Shown here piece after piece: positions 35,101 through 45,120 of a stretch of 64,000 nt of DNA. The position numbers and the translations under genes were made by a program. The notes under the pieces were generated by a model, which was not told the origin of the DNA, did not search any database, and saw only the letters and a program-made list of their open reading frames with translations. Where the stretch lies: contig NW_025955065.1 of the NCBI RefSeq assembly GCF_022376445.1, positions 62,001 to 126,000 on the forward strand, given 5' to 3'. This DNA comes from Fomitopsis serialis (lineage: Eukaryota > Basidiomycota > Agaricomycetes > Polyporales > Fomitopsidaceae). Position 1 is the first letter of the stretch. Every line of letters begins with the position of its first letter.

Positions 35101-35500
35101 GGCGGGAGGCCATCTCCCCTGCATTCCGACATTCCGACATGACCGATGGTGCGCGGCGTGCGATAACCTCGGCGCTCTACGTGCGTGGCTCGAGGATGTA
35201 CTGCAGAACAGCTTGCATGAGTAGTCGAGGATAGCGCAGACTTGATCGCGCACAGCATCGGACGACTGGTAAAGATGTGATCTTCAAGTTAGGCGCTTCG
35301 CAGATGCTAGTACCTCCTCCAGTAAGTACTAACCTATGATGGTAGAGTGTCTGTCGCTTCGTCTAGGTCCAGCGGTCGTCTTGACTAGGAGACGCACGCC
35401 GTCGCATATGTCAAACATGGTGCAGTAGGTCGTCAGCTCTGTCGAGAACACAAGTCGTGGCCGTCGGAAGAAAGGTCGAGGCGCGTGCGGAACAAGCGCC
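35101..35500. repeat. Dispersed flank repeat (pairs with 4560-5000)
   Basis: Carries the same ordered words as 4560-5000, including the module GGTAAAGATGTGATCTT and GGCGCTTCGCAGATGCTAG, GTCGCATATGTCAAACATGG and CGTCAGCTCTGTCGAGA. Confidence 0.6.
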
Positions 35501-35698
35501 CTGCGGTCATGATCAGGCTCAGCCTGACAGCCTGAGCGGTGTATCTGTCCATTAGAGCACGTGCACAGGCCGCAGCGACTCGGTGGTATACGTCCTCGAT
35601 CGCGTCGGAAATATGCGATGCGGCGCTTTACGGTGGAGGGCTTCTGTGTACAGCCCCGGGCCCTGCACGTCGTTGCGTGTCCTACACCCCGAGCTAAG

Positions 35699-35825
35699 TT
35701 ACGTGAAGCCGTGCGTCTGAGTCCCCTACACGCAGCTGCTGTTCACCCCGCCCTGCCATAGTCCTCTCGCTCTCTCGGCCCCGTTGCATCTCTCTATGCT
35801 AGATTGATCAACATCCGACGCCGTC
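35699..35825 (+). promoter_or_regulatory. Promoter-like sequence of truncated DUF6535 copy
   Basis: TTACGTGAAGCCGTGCGTCT lies 127 bp before the ATG, followed by CCTCTCGCTCTCTCGGCCCC and GCATCTCTCTA as in copy 1. Similarity to the copy 1 upstream region starts at about 35540. Confidence 0.5.
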
Positions 35826-35925
35826 ATGGACCCGTCCGAGGTACGCACTATCATTTTCGCTGGCAGAGCAGGAAGACTGACTATATCTCTGTTGCATCCG
35901 TGTATTGTATAGCAGTCGATCCCGT
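35826..35925 (+). pseudogene. Truncated fifth DUF6535 copy (5' end only)
   Basis: Exon 1 (35826-35840, MDPSE) and the 72-nt intron 1 (35841-35912) are nearly identical to copy 1, and exon 2 begins with the same CAGTCG. After that, similarity stops. The frame runs on to a TAA near 36018 through unrelated Arg/Ser-rich codons, and no membrane-domain exons follow. It is a decapitated array member. If transcribed it would make a short peptide with no DUF6535 domain. Confidence 0.75.
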
Positions 35926-36018
35926 CAAGGCGCGTCCCTCGTCAAGCTCGAGATCAGTCAAGGGTACCACGAGCAGTTCCTCATGCGCCGACGAGGCACT
36001 CAGAGGATAGCGACTAAG

Positions 36019-38410
36019 TTGTATCACGGACGACCACGCGACCGTCATCGCGTGCCTCGTGTGGGTGCTGAGCAACAACGTCGGCAGGTCGAGCGGTGAT
36101 TGAGCAGAGGGTGCCAGACCGGGGTGGGATCGCTTCTGTTGAGGTTGGGGCGAGAGGGCGGGCTGGGGCCGACGATCTCCAACGCGATCTTGGCTCGCTG
36201 GCTTGGTGTCGGTGGCCGACGTCGAGACAGGTTGTTGAGACCGACGACCGCAACACGAAGATCGACCGGCAGGAGGTTCCGCGAGACGGGAACTTGTAAT
36301 ATGCCACTCTCCAAGCATCGACTGTGCTCACACCGTGCTGCGAATGAAATCATTTTGGATCAAAACGTCTCGCGAAATGGACATGGAGCTCGAAGACGAA
36401 GGCGGTACCGTGATCGGGGGTTCTCGCCGGATTTTCTGAAGCATGGCAGTGACGCTCGTGCGGCGTGCATCTGTTCGGTCGATGCAGACTGACACGATAC
36501 AGCCAAATCTGAAACGAGCTCACCATCGCACCTGTGTTAAGAGAACCCACGAACTAGCTCAACGCGTGCTTTGTCGTAGACTCGTACATCGCGCGGACCC
36601 GCCATGAGCTCGCAACTTCACGAAGCTCGAGTGCTCCACAGCATTCATGACTACCCAGCAAAAGAGCATCGGTCTTGCAATATAGATAGATCACGTATAT
36701 GATCACATACGATCTGAGGAACGTTATCCGTCCACTGACAAGCAGTGCCACACCGTCTTGCCTGCAATGCTCGCACGAATGGATCATCGTCGATGCACCC
36801 CGATGTTTGCCTGCCCGGAAATGAGGCGTTCACCCATCTATCTGGGCCACTCGAGGGTCAGCTTCCGAGGTTCCAAAGGACAGCAGATGACCAGAAGTCC
36901 ACAGAACTCACCTTCGAATACACCGCAGCCTATGTAGGTCGGGAGCTATAGCGTACCGTTGTCCAGAACTTTTTCACTGGCATCTGTTGTACCCACGATG
37001 CTTGCCTTGCACAGCGTCGTCGCCGTTCATCCTTGCACAGCGAAGGACCGCAGTCTCTCCCACGGCTCACCATCGCAGATACATGAGAAGAAGAGAACCG
37101 GATGTCAGACATTGCACCCGCAATACACATCTTCAAACTCAACTTCGTCATTCCACGAAGCCTCGAAGCTGTTCAGATACAGATGTCAGTTACCGCATTT
37201 CTCCTATTGGCGAGAGGCTCCTCCCCATCCGCCTTCGGATGTAGACACATCTGTCTACGTCTTCACATCCATATCTCTGCTGCATCGCCCGCACGAGGCA
37301 TCTACGATGACCACATGCATTCAAAGGCGGCCGGATATCTGCTTCGAGGTGGGAGCTGTGCGGATCACAGACGGGTTCTTCATTTAACGTGAGTTGAGTA
37401 GAAGCACTCACACAGCATAACTTGAATGCGTGTCGAGTAACTGTTGGCCACGCGCAATGACCTGTAATCGGGACACCTCACCAGGCGTGACTTGGGTGTG
37501 ACGATCCTTAACGCCGCCCAGACGCAGGCGTAAAGCTGAGACAGCTCACCTCAATCCCTCCGTCGAGAGGGATCGCTGGGTCGCCTCATGTTTGGCGGCC
37601 CATTGCACGCGCACCCCCATTGGACTCTACTACTTGCCAACCGAACATCCCATTGCTAGTGCATGTATGCAGACCGCCATCGTTGCAGAGTACGACAGCC
37701 CACCCATCAGTCAATACAGAAAAGGCAGCATATAAAAGGCAGCCAGACGAGGAAGTAGTAACGACCGTCATGACGGTATTGGCAGCGCGGAAGCGGAGAG
37801 GTCTGAAAAGACAGTACCGACGATGCCAGTGCCATCGCAGCACTGGCGCCGGAGCCAACACCGCCAGCGGCGGAGGTGGCTATCTGCAGGGAAGAGAAAG
37901 ACATCATGATGGGCAGGATGACGTGTTGCAGATATATCGCGACGGACCGTATCCTCGAGTTTGCCATCTCTTCTCCTGTCCGGCGCCCTGCTGCAGCCCA
38001 TCCAAGTTGACCGGATGCGCCACATGCTGGTCGTTGCCCGCGTACAACGCACCGAATGGACGGTTGACAGGCTTCGCCGCGGGGCGCGGGTGCACCGCAT
38101 ACGGCTGCGACGAGGCGACTCGGAGGCGTACACGGGCTGGTACGCGGGCGAGGCAATGGACATGTGTGGGGAGACACGGGCGAGGCGAAGCCGTCGAGCT
38201 TCGCGACACTCTTGGAAGAAAGAAACCCCAGCAGCCGCAACATCGGCCAGTCCACCAATCAGCCTTCATTTCGTCGATAAATGTCGGAGAACGAGTAATG
38301 GAGATGTGGATATGCGCTACGAGAACGTCGACGTTCGCGCGAGGATAAGCGCAGGACTCTCAGTCCGCGGGCATTGGTAGTGGCGGATGCAGTGAGGGAC
38401 GTATGCATTG
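36019..38410. other. No identifiable gene; left flank of the LINE insertion
   Basis: Open frames of 60-240 codons occur on both strands (for example + 36100-36492, + 37620-38348, - 37707-38258) without recognised domains or mutual support. The - strand around 37707-37915 encodes an Ala/Gly/Ser-rich then hydrophobic stretch. The last 60 bp before the LINE, joined to sequence at 44711, stays open in more than one frame, so the element may have landed in an exon. Confidence 0.35.
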
Positions 38411-38424
38411 CAGTGAAGAAGGCG
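38411..38424 (+). repeat. LINE target-site duplication, left copy
   Basis: CAGTGAAGAAGGCG, identical to 44697-44710. The first two bases could also belong to the element's tail on the right side, so the duplication is 12-14 bp. Confidence 0.9.
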
Positions 38425-38576
38425 GGACTCTCCTTGGCTTCGTACCACCACCTTCGGCGATTTTCCCACGGTCGATTAGGCCAACCGGGAAGCACGACCG
38501 AAGACAAGTGGACTTCTAGCAGGGCATACACTGCCCAACTTTCAACAATCCATACTCCGTATTGACCTACTTGCTC

Positions 38577-40466
38577 ATGGCTGACAATGGAAAGAAGTCA
38601 ACACCAAAGACGACAGACAGAACGAGTACGACGCGGCCTCCGGCGTCCAAGGCACCCAGCATGTCGACCAGAAGCTCTCAAGTAGCAGCGAGCGACAATC
38701 CTACCGTACGACCGTTTGACACCGAACAGGCCATCAAATACCTGTCGCAATGGTCTCTCGTACCTGACGAAGTAGAACCGAATACGGAAACACTTGCTAA
38801 TGGACTGCTTTTGCTAGCGCACAAGAGCAACTCAACGTTCGTCACCGACGGCCTCCGTGCTCTCGCAACCTACGCACGGCTGATCACTGCGAACGAAATT
38901 GCAAGTAAAGTGCGAGACGACCTCCTCGTCACGCTGAAGGCGAACGAAAACCAACACTCACGGCTCGACGACCTAGTGGAGCGATGCGAGCAATCAGGAC
39001 AGGAGATGTTTGGAACGGCGAACAGGATCGTAAACGAGGTGAGCAAACTATCTAAGACTGTTGAAGACGCCTCGCGTCTACGAGCGAAGCTCGAGGAAAC
39101 AGTTAAGAAGGCGGACGAGACCATCGCATCCGCGCAGACCAGTGTATCGAACGCCGCTGAACGTCGTCCCGACGAGCGTGCCGCAGAGGGAATACTAGAA
39201 CCTGGCGAGATCAGGAACCCTACATATGCCACTGTCATCAACCATGCCCTCCCAACCTCGCATGCGTCGACGCTTGCTACGCAGACACTGCGAGAAAAGC
39301 AAGTTTTAGTGGACGGAATTATCACGCGACATGCAGAGGGACTCACACTCTCCGAGGGAGATCTACTCGAGAAGGCCAAGGTGGCCATAGACCTGATGCG
39401 CGAGCGCGACATCATAATCCCAGAGGGACTGCACTTCAAGTCGTCGCGTATCATGCCCAACGGAGGAGTCATCTACGAGATGAACTCCGCCGAATCTGCA
39501 CGGTGGCTCAGGCGTATCACCACCGCAGAAATGTTCGCTGCCACCATGGGCGGCGAAAACGTCACCGTACGAGAACGATCGTACCCGGTCTTCGTCGAAT
39601 TCGTACCTATCCATTGTGACCTTACTGACCCCTACGCGCTCATCGAGTATGCGAATGCCAGTAACATAGAGAGTGGAGCACTCACCAGTGCCAAATGGAT
39701 CAAGCCCGAAGCACGTCGAACCGAACGCCAAACAGTTGCTCATGCGATCTTCAAGTTCAACTGTCCGCGAGCTGCCAACCATGCCATCCGGCATGGGATG
39801 ATCATACGAGGAAAAAAGGTATATGCCCGAAAACCGGAACAAGAACCCCGTCGCTGTCACCGTTGCCAGAAGGTCGGAGCTGATCACAACGCTAAGGACT
39901 GCAAGAAACCGCAGGTATGCGGTACCTGCGGCCTAGGGCACGACTCCCGTGACTGCACAGTCGAGGACCCGAAGTCCTTCCACTGCGTAAACTGCGACGT
40001 GGATGGACACGCTGCGTGGTCCCGGAAGTGCCCCCACTTCGAGACGGCGAGGAAACGCAGGCTCGAACGCTCCAAGGAGAGCCTGTACAGGTACTACCCG
40101 ACTGCTGACGACCCCTCGTCCTGGGAGCTCGTCCAAGAAACCCCGGCAACCAACCCGAATCCCGCATACCCACCGATGTACCAGCGTCAGACACAACCTG
40201 ACCGATGGGACCATGAGCCCTGGCGCCCGACGGGCCGCCATGGACACCACTCAGGCGACCGCAACTCCTCACGCCAACGTCCAGAGCAGCCCACAAACAA
40301 CGCGAACACCACACCAGTCGGACGCCCAAGCCAAGCGGCCCGCGCTGCTCATTCCCGGGCTCAGAATCCTGCTCGCCAGACCACCCTAGACGACATGCGC
40401 TTCGGCTCGCGTCCTGCGTCCGCGCAAAACATTCGGGGGACAAACTGGGCTGACGATCATGACTAA
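38577..40466 (+). CDS. LINE ORF1, gag-like nucleic-acid-binding protein (629 aa)
   Basis: The likely start is the ATG at 38577 (MADNGKKSTPK). The N-terminus is Ser/Thr/Lys-rich. Residues about 100-195 are charged and heptad-like (LDDLVERCEQ, LSKTVEDASRLRAKLEET), a probable coiled coil for multimerisation. Three CCHC-type zinc knuckles follow: C427/C430/H437/C442, C448/C451/H455/C460 and C470/C473/H478/C485. The C-terminus is Pro/Gln/Arg/Asn-rich. By analogy to other LINE ORF1 proteins it should coat element RNA and help form the RNP that carries ORF2 protein to the nucleus. Its stop overlaps the ORF2 start (ATGACTAA). Confidence 0.93.
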   Translation: MADNGKKSTPKTTDRTSTTRPPASKAPSMSTRSSQVAASDNPTVRPFDTEQAIKYLSQWSLVPDEVEPNTETLANGLLLLAHKSNSTFVTDGLRALATYARLITANEIASKVRDDLLVTLKANENQHSRLDDLVERCEQSGQEMFGTANRIVNEVSKLSKTVEDASRLRAKLEETVKKADETIASAQTSVSNAAERRPDERAAEGILEPGEIRNPTYATVINHALPTSHASTLATQTLREKQVLVDGIITRHAEGLTLSEGDLLEKAKVAIDLMRERDIIIPEGLHFKSSRIMPNGGVIYEMNSAESARWLRRITTAEMFAATMGGENVTVRERSYPVFVEFVPIHCDLTDPYALIEYANASNIESGALTSAKWIKPEARRTERQTVAHAIFKFNCPRAANHAIRHGMIIRGKKVYARKPEQEPRRCHRCQKVGADHNAKDCKKPQVCGTCGLGHDSRDCTVEDPKSFHCVNCDVDGHAAWSRKCPHFETARKRRLERSKESLYRYYPTADDPSSWELVQETPATNPNPAYPPMYQRQTQPDRWDHEPWRPTGRHGHHSGDRNSSRQRPEQPTNNANTTPVGRPSQAARAAHSRAQNPARQTTLDDMRFGSRPASAQNIRGTNWADDHD

Positions 40467-43400
40467 CACACGGCGACCAATGCTCCACGACTTGCGACTA
40501 CTCTCCATCAACTGCAACAAATCACTCGACGGACAACTAGCCCTTCTCAGCAATATCCGTTCTGCTACTCACCACTATGACCTCATTCTTATACAGGAAC
40601 CTTGCCTACCGAACGTAAACGGCTTACGACTTACACGAGCGACGCCAGACTGGCGAGTCATATACCCATCATGCCACCATGACACCACTCGGCGAACCCG
40701 CTCTGTCATCCTTGTCAATCGCAAGGTTGCGACTGACGCTTGGACAAGCATCCCCACCGACAACCCAGATGTAACTGCGATAACCCTCGACACGTCGAAA
40801 GGTAAAGTCCATATTTTCAATGTATACAATGATCAGACCCACGACAACAACACACGAATGCTCACCCGTCTCACCACGACGCTCAACCGCAGACACCCAG
40901 GCAGCCATGCACTATGGATAGGGGACTTCAACCGACACCACCCCCTATGGGATGAACCACGCAACGTCCACCTCTTCGAAGAGCACTACCTCAATGCGGC
41001 GCAACACCTACTCGACTCGCTAGGCGAACACGAGATGGAGATGCTCCTCCCAGCTGGCACGCCAACCCTACAAGCCAACAACAGCAAGAACTTCACTCGA
41101 CCGGACAACGTCTTCGGCTCGCACGAATTAGGTAACACCGTATTGTCATGTTCAGTCTTCCCCGACCTACGTCCACCATTGACTGACCACTTCCCTATCG
41201 AGTTGCACCTCGACCTATCTACGCCAGCGACAGTGCTACCGAGTAAGTACAATATTCGCATGACTGACTGGGATACCTTTAGGAAAGCACTTGAACATGA
41301 GATAGCGAGGCGGAGCATTCCCTGCACCCGAATCGCAACAGTTGAAGACTTCGACCAGCGTCTCCAAGACCTAACAGATGCAATCCAACAGACCATGCGC
41401 CAAGAGATCCCAGAGACTAAACCGTCACGGTATGCGAAGCGATGGTGGACGAAAGATCTCGAGAAGCAGCGCGTAGAAGTCCAACGACTCAACAAACAGT
41501 CATTCATACTCCGTGAGTACCCTGCCCATCCTGCACATGCAGAGTACAAAACCGCACGCAATCGATATATCGATGTGATTCGAGCGACAAAGAAGGAGCA
41601 CTGGGAAACCTGGCTAGAGTCTGCCACGTCGCAGACAGTCTGGACGATAGGGAAATACATACAGATGGGTGCTACTGACGGTGGACAGGCACGTATTCCA
41701 GATCTCAAGAAACCAGATGGTACGGGCACTGTGTCCGGAAATGTAGAGAAGAGCCAAATCCTCTATGGCGCCTTCTTTCCTCCCGAATGCCCCCCTCCAG
41801 ACATCCCTCCTACCCACGAATACCCTCCACCTCACTTCCCCACTCGCCCTGTCTCCGATGCACAGATCCGCGATGTTATTCAGAGACTCAAGCCGTGGCG
41901 CGCACCAGGCCCAGATGGTATACCCAATGACGTCTACCGCCACTGTGCCGACCTCCTCATCCCGCTGCTTGGCCCACTCTATCGCGCGACCTTCGAATTG
42001 AAATACTTCCCGGCTGCCTGGAAGGAAGCGAAGACAGTGGTCCTTCGCAAACCTGGTCGAGATGACTACCAACTCCCAGGATCCTACCGCCCTATAGCCC
42101 TCATGAACTGCATGGGGAAGATCTTATCTGCGTGTGTCATCGAGTCCCTGAAGTTCGAACTCGAGACGAGATCCCTACTCCCTAATACCCACTTTGGTGG
42201 CCGTCCCGGCCGCAGCGCCACCGATGCGATCATGCTCCTAGTCACCACCATCAAAGACGCATGGCGGAACGGCCTCAAAGCCTCCACCCTCTTCCTCGAC
42301 GTCAAAGCTGCCTTCCCCAGCGCGAGCCCAGAACAACTGTTTCACGATATGCGTGACTTGGGAATCCCAGACGACCTCGTAGACTGGTACCGACGTAAAA
42401 TGGATGGACGGACTACCGTCCTCCTCTTTGATGATTACCAGTCCAAGCCATTCATCCTCCGTAGAGGGATCAACCAAGGTGATGCCGACTCGGGTGACCT
42501 GTACAACATCTACAACTCGCCGCTCCTACGATCAGACATCAAGAGGGTCACGACCTCCGGCTTCATCGACGATGTCGCTGTCACTGCAGTAGGAAAGACC
42601 TTCCGTCGCACGCACCAGCTTCTTCGGCAATACATGGAAGACAAACGCCCTGGCCAGAGCGCACTCCACTGGTCAGCAACCCGACACTCTGCGTTCGAGA
42701 TGAACAAACTCGCACTGCTCAATCATGACCCGGCAGGCGACGACGAGGGTCCCGCCCTCCGACTGTCGCAGCAGACCATCCCAGCCTCGAACTTCACCAA
42801 ATACCTCGGTGTCATCGTCGACCGACAATTGCGATGGAAAGAACACACTGCCCGTGCACTCGCCAAAGGGACGACGTGGCTCAACCTCTTCAGACGCATC
42901 GCCAAACCTACCCAAGGCGTTGTTTTCCGGTACATCAAGCAACTCTACCTCTCTATCCTCGTCCCACGGATGCTCTATGCTGCGGAAATATGGCTCACTC
43001 CCACCTACGACATCCCAGGCAAATCACGCCGTCATGGCTCGGTTGGCGCAGTCCAACGCCTATCACGGGTCCAGAGACAAGCCGCGCTATTGATCACAGG
43101 TGCGATGCGAACTACGGCATCAGACGTACTCGACGCGCATGCGAACCTACTTCCCTTTGACCTTCTTGTTGACCGTGTTACGATACAGGCTGCTACTAGG
43201 TTACTTACATTACCACCTTCCCACCCACTATACGATAGAATCCAGGATGCGCGCACCCCCGTGAATCATCATAAGTCCCCCCTCCACGAGCTCACTCAAG
43301 CCCTTCGGCTCGACAGATGCCGAAATGTCGAACACATCCAGGCGACTCGGCAGCCTCCAGGCTGGATGCCGAGGCATGCAACGGAGATTGCGGACAACAA

Positions 43401-44397
43401 AGATGTGGCAGAAGAAGAGGACCGTACCTGGCAGGCGAAGGACATCCCGGCAGTCTACACAGACGGCTCTGAAATCGACGGCGGAGTAGGAGCCTCAGCA
43501 GTCCTCTACATCCCCAATGACCCACGACTACACATCTTCAGATACTACCTCGGGTCAGCGACACGACACACAGTGTACGAAGCCGAAATCGTCGGGATCA
43601 TCATGGGAATGGAACTCCTCACACAACTCGCACACCGTCTCGTCCAAACATCCTGCGCTGCCGACAACACGCCATGCCTCCGAGCCTCGCGAACGCGCTC
43701 CCGCCAGCCCGGCCACTACCTCCTCGACGCCCTACACCAATCTATCAGTGCCTTCTATGATGCACACCCTGACGCGCGGCTCACACTTCGCTGGGTCCCA
43801 GGACACCGCGGAATTGACGGCAATGAATGCGCAGACGAGGAAGCCAAGAAAGCCGCAAGGGGCGACAGTAGCCCGCCAGGCGATCTCCCCGAGTTCCTCC
43901 GCTCCACACTCCCGTCCAGCATATCCGCGATCCGCAGACATCTCCTCGAGCAAATCAAAGCAGCCGCTGTCCAAAGATGGAAAGACTCACCTCGTTTCGA
44001 GGCCCTGGCCCGTATCGACCCCGACATGCCATCGAAAAAGTTCTCCAAACTTGTCGCACCTCTACCTCGCCGCCATGCGAGCCTCCTCATCCAGCTACGT
44101 ACTGGACACGCGCCGCTCAACTACCACCTCCATCGCATTCGCCGATCCGACACCGCACGATGCCCCGCATGCCGAGCCCACCGAGAGACCGTGCGCCACT
44201 TCCTCCTTGAGTGCCCGGAATACAAGCCACAACGCGACTGGTTACGACGCGAGATTGGAAGCAAAGCCCACTCGCTCAAACACCTGCTCTCGCAGGCCGA
44301 CACCATCCGCCCACTTTTCCGCTTCATACATGCCACTGGCCGCTTCGACCGCACCTTCGGAGGACTTGACCTACCAGCCGAGGAGGACGACGACTGA
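40459..44397 (+). CDS. LINE ORF2, APE endonuclease / reverse transcriptase / RNase H (1,312 aa)
   Basis: This is the replication enzyme for target-primed reverse transcription. The APE-type endonuclease occupies about residues 8-255: SINCN, LIQEP, NVYND, IGDFNRHHPLWD (D156, N158), RPDNVF and TDHFPI (D243, H244). The reverse transcriptase occupies about 470-800: PWRAPGPDGIPNDVY, SYRPIALMNCMGKILS, FLDVKAAFPSAS, GINQGDADSGDLYN, the catalytic FIDD at 702-705 and YLGVIVDRQLRWKEHT. RNase H is at about 995-1135, with D1002, E1043, D1069, H1116 and D1126 (YTDGSEIDGG, WVPGHRGIDGNECADEEA). A CCHC motif lies at C1235/C1238/H1247/C1252. No frameshift or missing catalytic residue was seen. Translation probably depends on reinitiation or coupling at the 8-nt overlap with ORF1. 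Confidence 0.96.
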   Translation: MTNTRRPMLHDLRLLSINCNKSLDGQLALLSNIRSATHHYDLILIQEPCLPNVNGLRLTRATPDWRVIYPSCHHDTTRRTRSVILVNRKVATDAWTSIPTDNPDVTAITLDTSKGKVHIFNVYNDQTHDNNTRMLTRLTTTLNRRHPGSHALWIGDFNRHHPLWDEPRNVHLFEEHYLNAAQHLLDSLGEHEMEMLLPAGTPTLQANNSKNFTRPDNVFGSHELGNTVLSCSVFPDLRPPLTDHFPIELHLDLSTPATVLPSKYNIRMTDWDTFRKALEHEIARRSIPCTRIATVEDFDQRLQDLTDAIQQTMRQEIPETKPSRYAKRWWTKDLEKQRVEVQRLNKQSFILREYPAHPAHAEYKTARNRYIDVIRATKKEHWETWLESATSQTVWTIGKYIQMGATDGGQARIPDLKKPDGTGTVSGNVEKSQILYGAFFPPECPPPDIPPTHEYPPPHFPTRPVSDAQIRDVIQRLKPWRAPGPDGIPNDVYRHCADLLIPLLGPLYRATFELKYFPAAWKEAKTVVLRKPGRDDYQLPGSYRPIALMNCMGKILSACVIESLKFELETRSLLPNTHFGGRPGRSATDAIMLLVTTIKDAWRNGLKASTLFLDVKAAFPSASPEQLFHDMRDLGIPDDLVDWYRRKMDGRTTVLLFDDYQSKPFILRRGINQGDADSGDLYNIYNSPLLRSDIKRVTTSGFIDDVAVTAVGKTFRRTHQLLRQYMEDKRPGQSALHWSATRHSAFEMNKLALLNHDPAGDDEGPALRLSQQTIPASNFTKYLGVIVDRQLRWKEHTARALAKGTTWLNLFRRIAKPTQGVVFRYIKQLYLSILVPRMLYAAEIWLTPTYDIPGKSRRHGSVGAVQRLSRVQRQAALLITGAMRTTASDVLDAHANLLPFDLLVDRVTIQAATRLLTLPPSHPLYDRIQDARTPVNHHKSPLHELTQALRLDRCRNVEHIQATRQPPGWMPRHATEIADNKDVAEEEDRTWQAKDIPAVYTDGSEIDGGVGASAVLYIPNDPRLHIFRYYLGSATRHTVYEAEIVGIIMGMELLTQLAHRLVQTSCAADNTPCLRASRTRSRQPGHYLLDALHQSISAFYDAHPDARLTLRWVPGHRGIDGNECADEEAKKAARGDSSPPGDLPEFLRSTLPSSISAIRRHLLEQIKAAAVQRWKDSPRFEALARIDPDMPSKKFSKLVAPLPRRHASLLIQLRTGHAPLNYHLHRIRRSDTARCPACRAHRETVRHFLLECPEYKPQRDWLRREIGSKAHSLKHLLSQADTIRPLFRFIHATGRFDRTFGGLDLPAEEDDD

Positions 44398-44648
44398 TGA
44401 CCCACTACCCCTCACACGCGCGCATCCACGATACCCCACTATGAACCATCGCAAACGAACACTATACATTGTACATGGACTATACAACAAGGACTAATCA
44501 CTCTACTGTACATACATCATAGCCCCTTACGATAATCCATCCCAACTGGCAGAGTGGTCTCTACGGAGATACACCGAGCCAATGACTAGTTAGACACAAT
44601 CGCTTCGAACTTAGTAGTATAGTACATGTGTATAGTTAGAGTCTACAT

Positions 44649-44661
44649 AGGGCTTCGCCCT
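44649..44661 (+). other. LINE 3' UTR hairpin
   Basis: AGGGC-TTC-GCCCT forms a perfect 5-bp stem about 35 nt before the element end. LINE reverse transcriptases often recognise a 3' stem-loop, so this is a candidate recognition element; the role is inferred. The rest of the 3' UTR (44398-44696) has no gene. Confidence 0.5.
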
Positions 44662-44681
44662 CAAATGACCATAAACGGGAT

Positions 44682-44698
44682 TACCAACCAACCAACCA
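44682..44698 (+). repeat. LINE 3' tail of ACCA repeats
   Basis: TTACCAACCAACCAACCA forms a short tetranucleotide tail, typical of LINE clades that end in simple repeats. Confidence 0.75.
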
Positions 44699-44710
44699 GT
44701 GAAGAAGGCG
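44697..44710 (+). repeat. LINE target-site duplication, right copy
   Basis: CAGTGAAGAAGGCG, matching 38411-38424 exactly. It overlaps the last two bases of the tail. Confidence 0.9.
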
Positions 44711-45120
44711 TACAACGAGACGATGGCCAAGAAGTAGGCAAGGATGAGTGAGGACCAAGTACACGAGCTCAATTGGTCGAGGCGGACTACTTACCTGCGC
44801 GGAGCTTGTGCCCGGGAAATCTGCGTAATCACCATAGACTCCGAGAGAGTACTTGTGAGACGCAACTCACGTCATTGAGAGTCGCTCCGCTCGCCGCCGA
44901 CCGGGGTCCAGCCTCCCGTCCGACCTCCACCCTCCACTGGTGACTGGCATGTCCTCCATATACTAGTACTTACCAACGTCCGCATGCATGGCGTGCCACA
45001 ATCCCCGCATTCTCCGCGGTGCGTCTACCGTTGATGTTCTGCGGAGGAATGATGACCGGTCGAGCATGGCGCAGACGCACAATCCGACGAGGAGGCCAAA
45101 AGGAGGGTCCAAAGCTGCAA
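44711..45120. other. Right flank of the LINE; possible short-exon gene start on the - strand
   Basis: On the - strand an ATG at 44874-44876, a GTGAGT donor, a 26-nt possible exon (44795-44820) and a GTAAGT donor could encode MTFPGHKLRA. Beyond this, across the LINE empty site, one - frame reads ILAYFLAIVSLYAFFTAM, a possible membrane helix. The acceptor that would join them was not found, so no gene is called. Confidence 0.25.

Larger units (their letters stand above)
38425..44696 (+). mobile_element. Full-length Tad-like LINE (non-LTR retrotransposon), about 6.27 kb
   Basis: Bounded by a 12-14 bp target-site duplication. Contains a short 5' UTR (38425-38576), ORF1 (38577-40466), ORF2 (40459-44397), a 3' UTR with a small hairpin, and a tail of ACCA repeats instead of poly(A). 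ORF2 has an APE-type endonuclease, reverse transcriptase, RNase H and a C-terminal zinc motif, the layout of the fungal Tad clade (assignment from domain order, not a tree). Both ORFs are uninterrupted with all catalytic residues, so the copy looks young and possibly active. It sits within the duplicated region upstream of DUF6535 copy 3. Confidence 0.95.

Noticed and set aside
38870..41729. Several 170-250 codon - strand frames under the LINE
   Set aside because: Antisense shadows of ORF1 and ORF2.
43517..44497. 326-codon + frame overlapping the end of LINE ORF2
   Set aside because: It lies inside the RNase H and zinc-motif coding region in another frame and is Ser/Thr/Pro/Arg-rich; a shadow.
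38425..44696. LTR retrotransposon
   Set aside because: No terminal direct repeats, integrase or protease; APE endonuclease and the tail identify a LINE.
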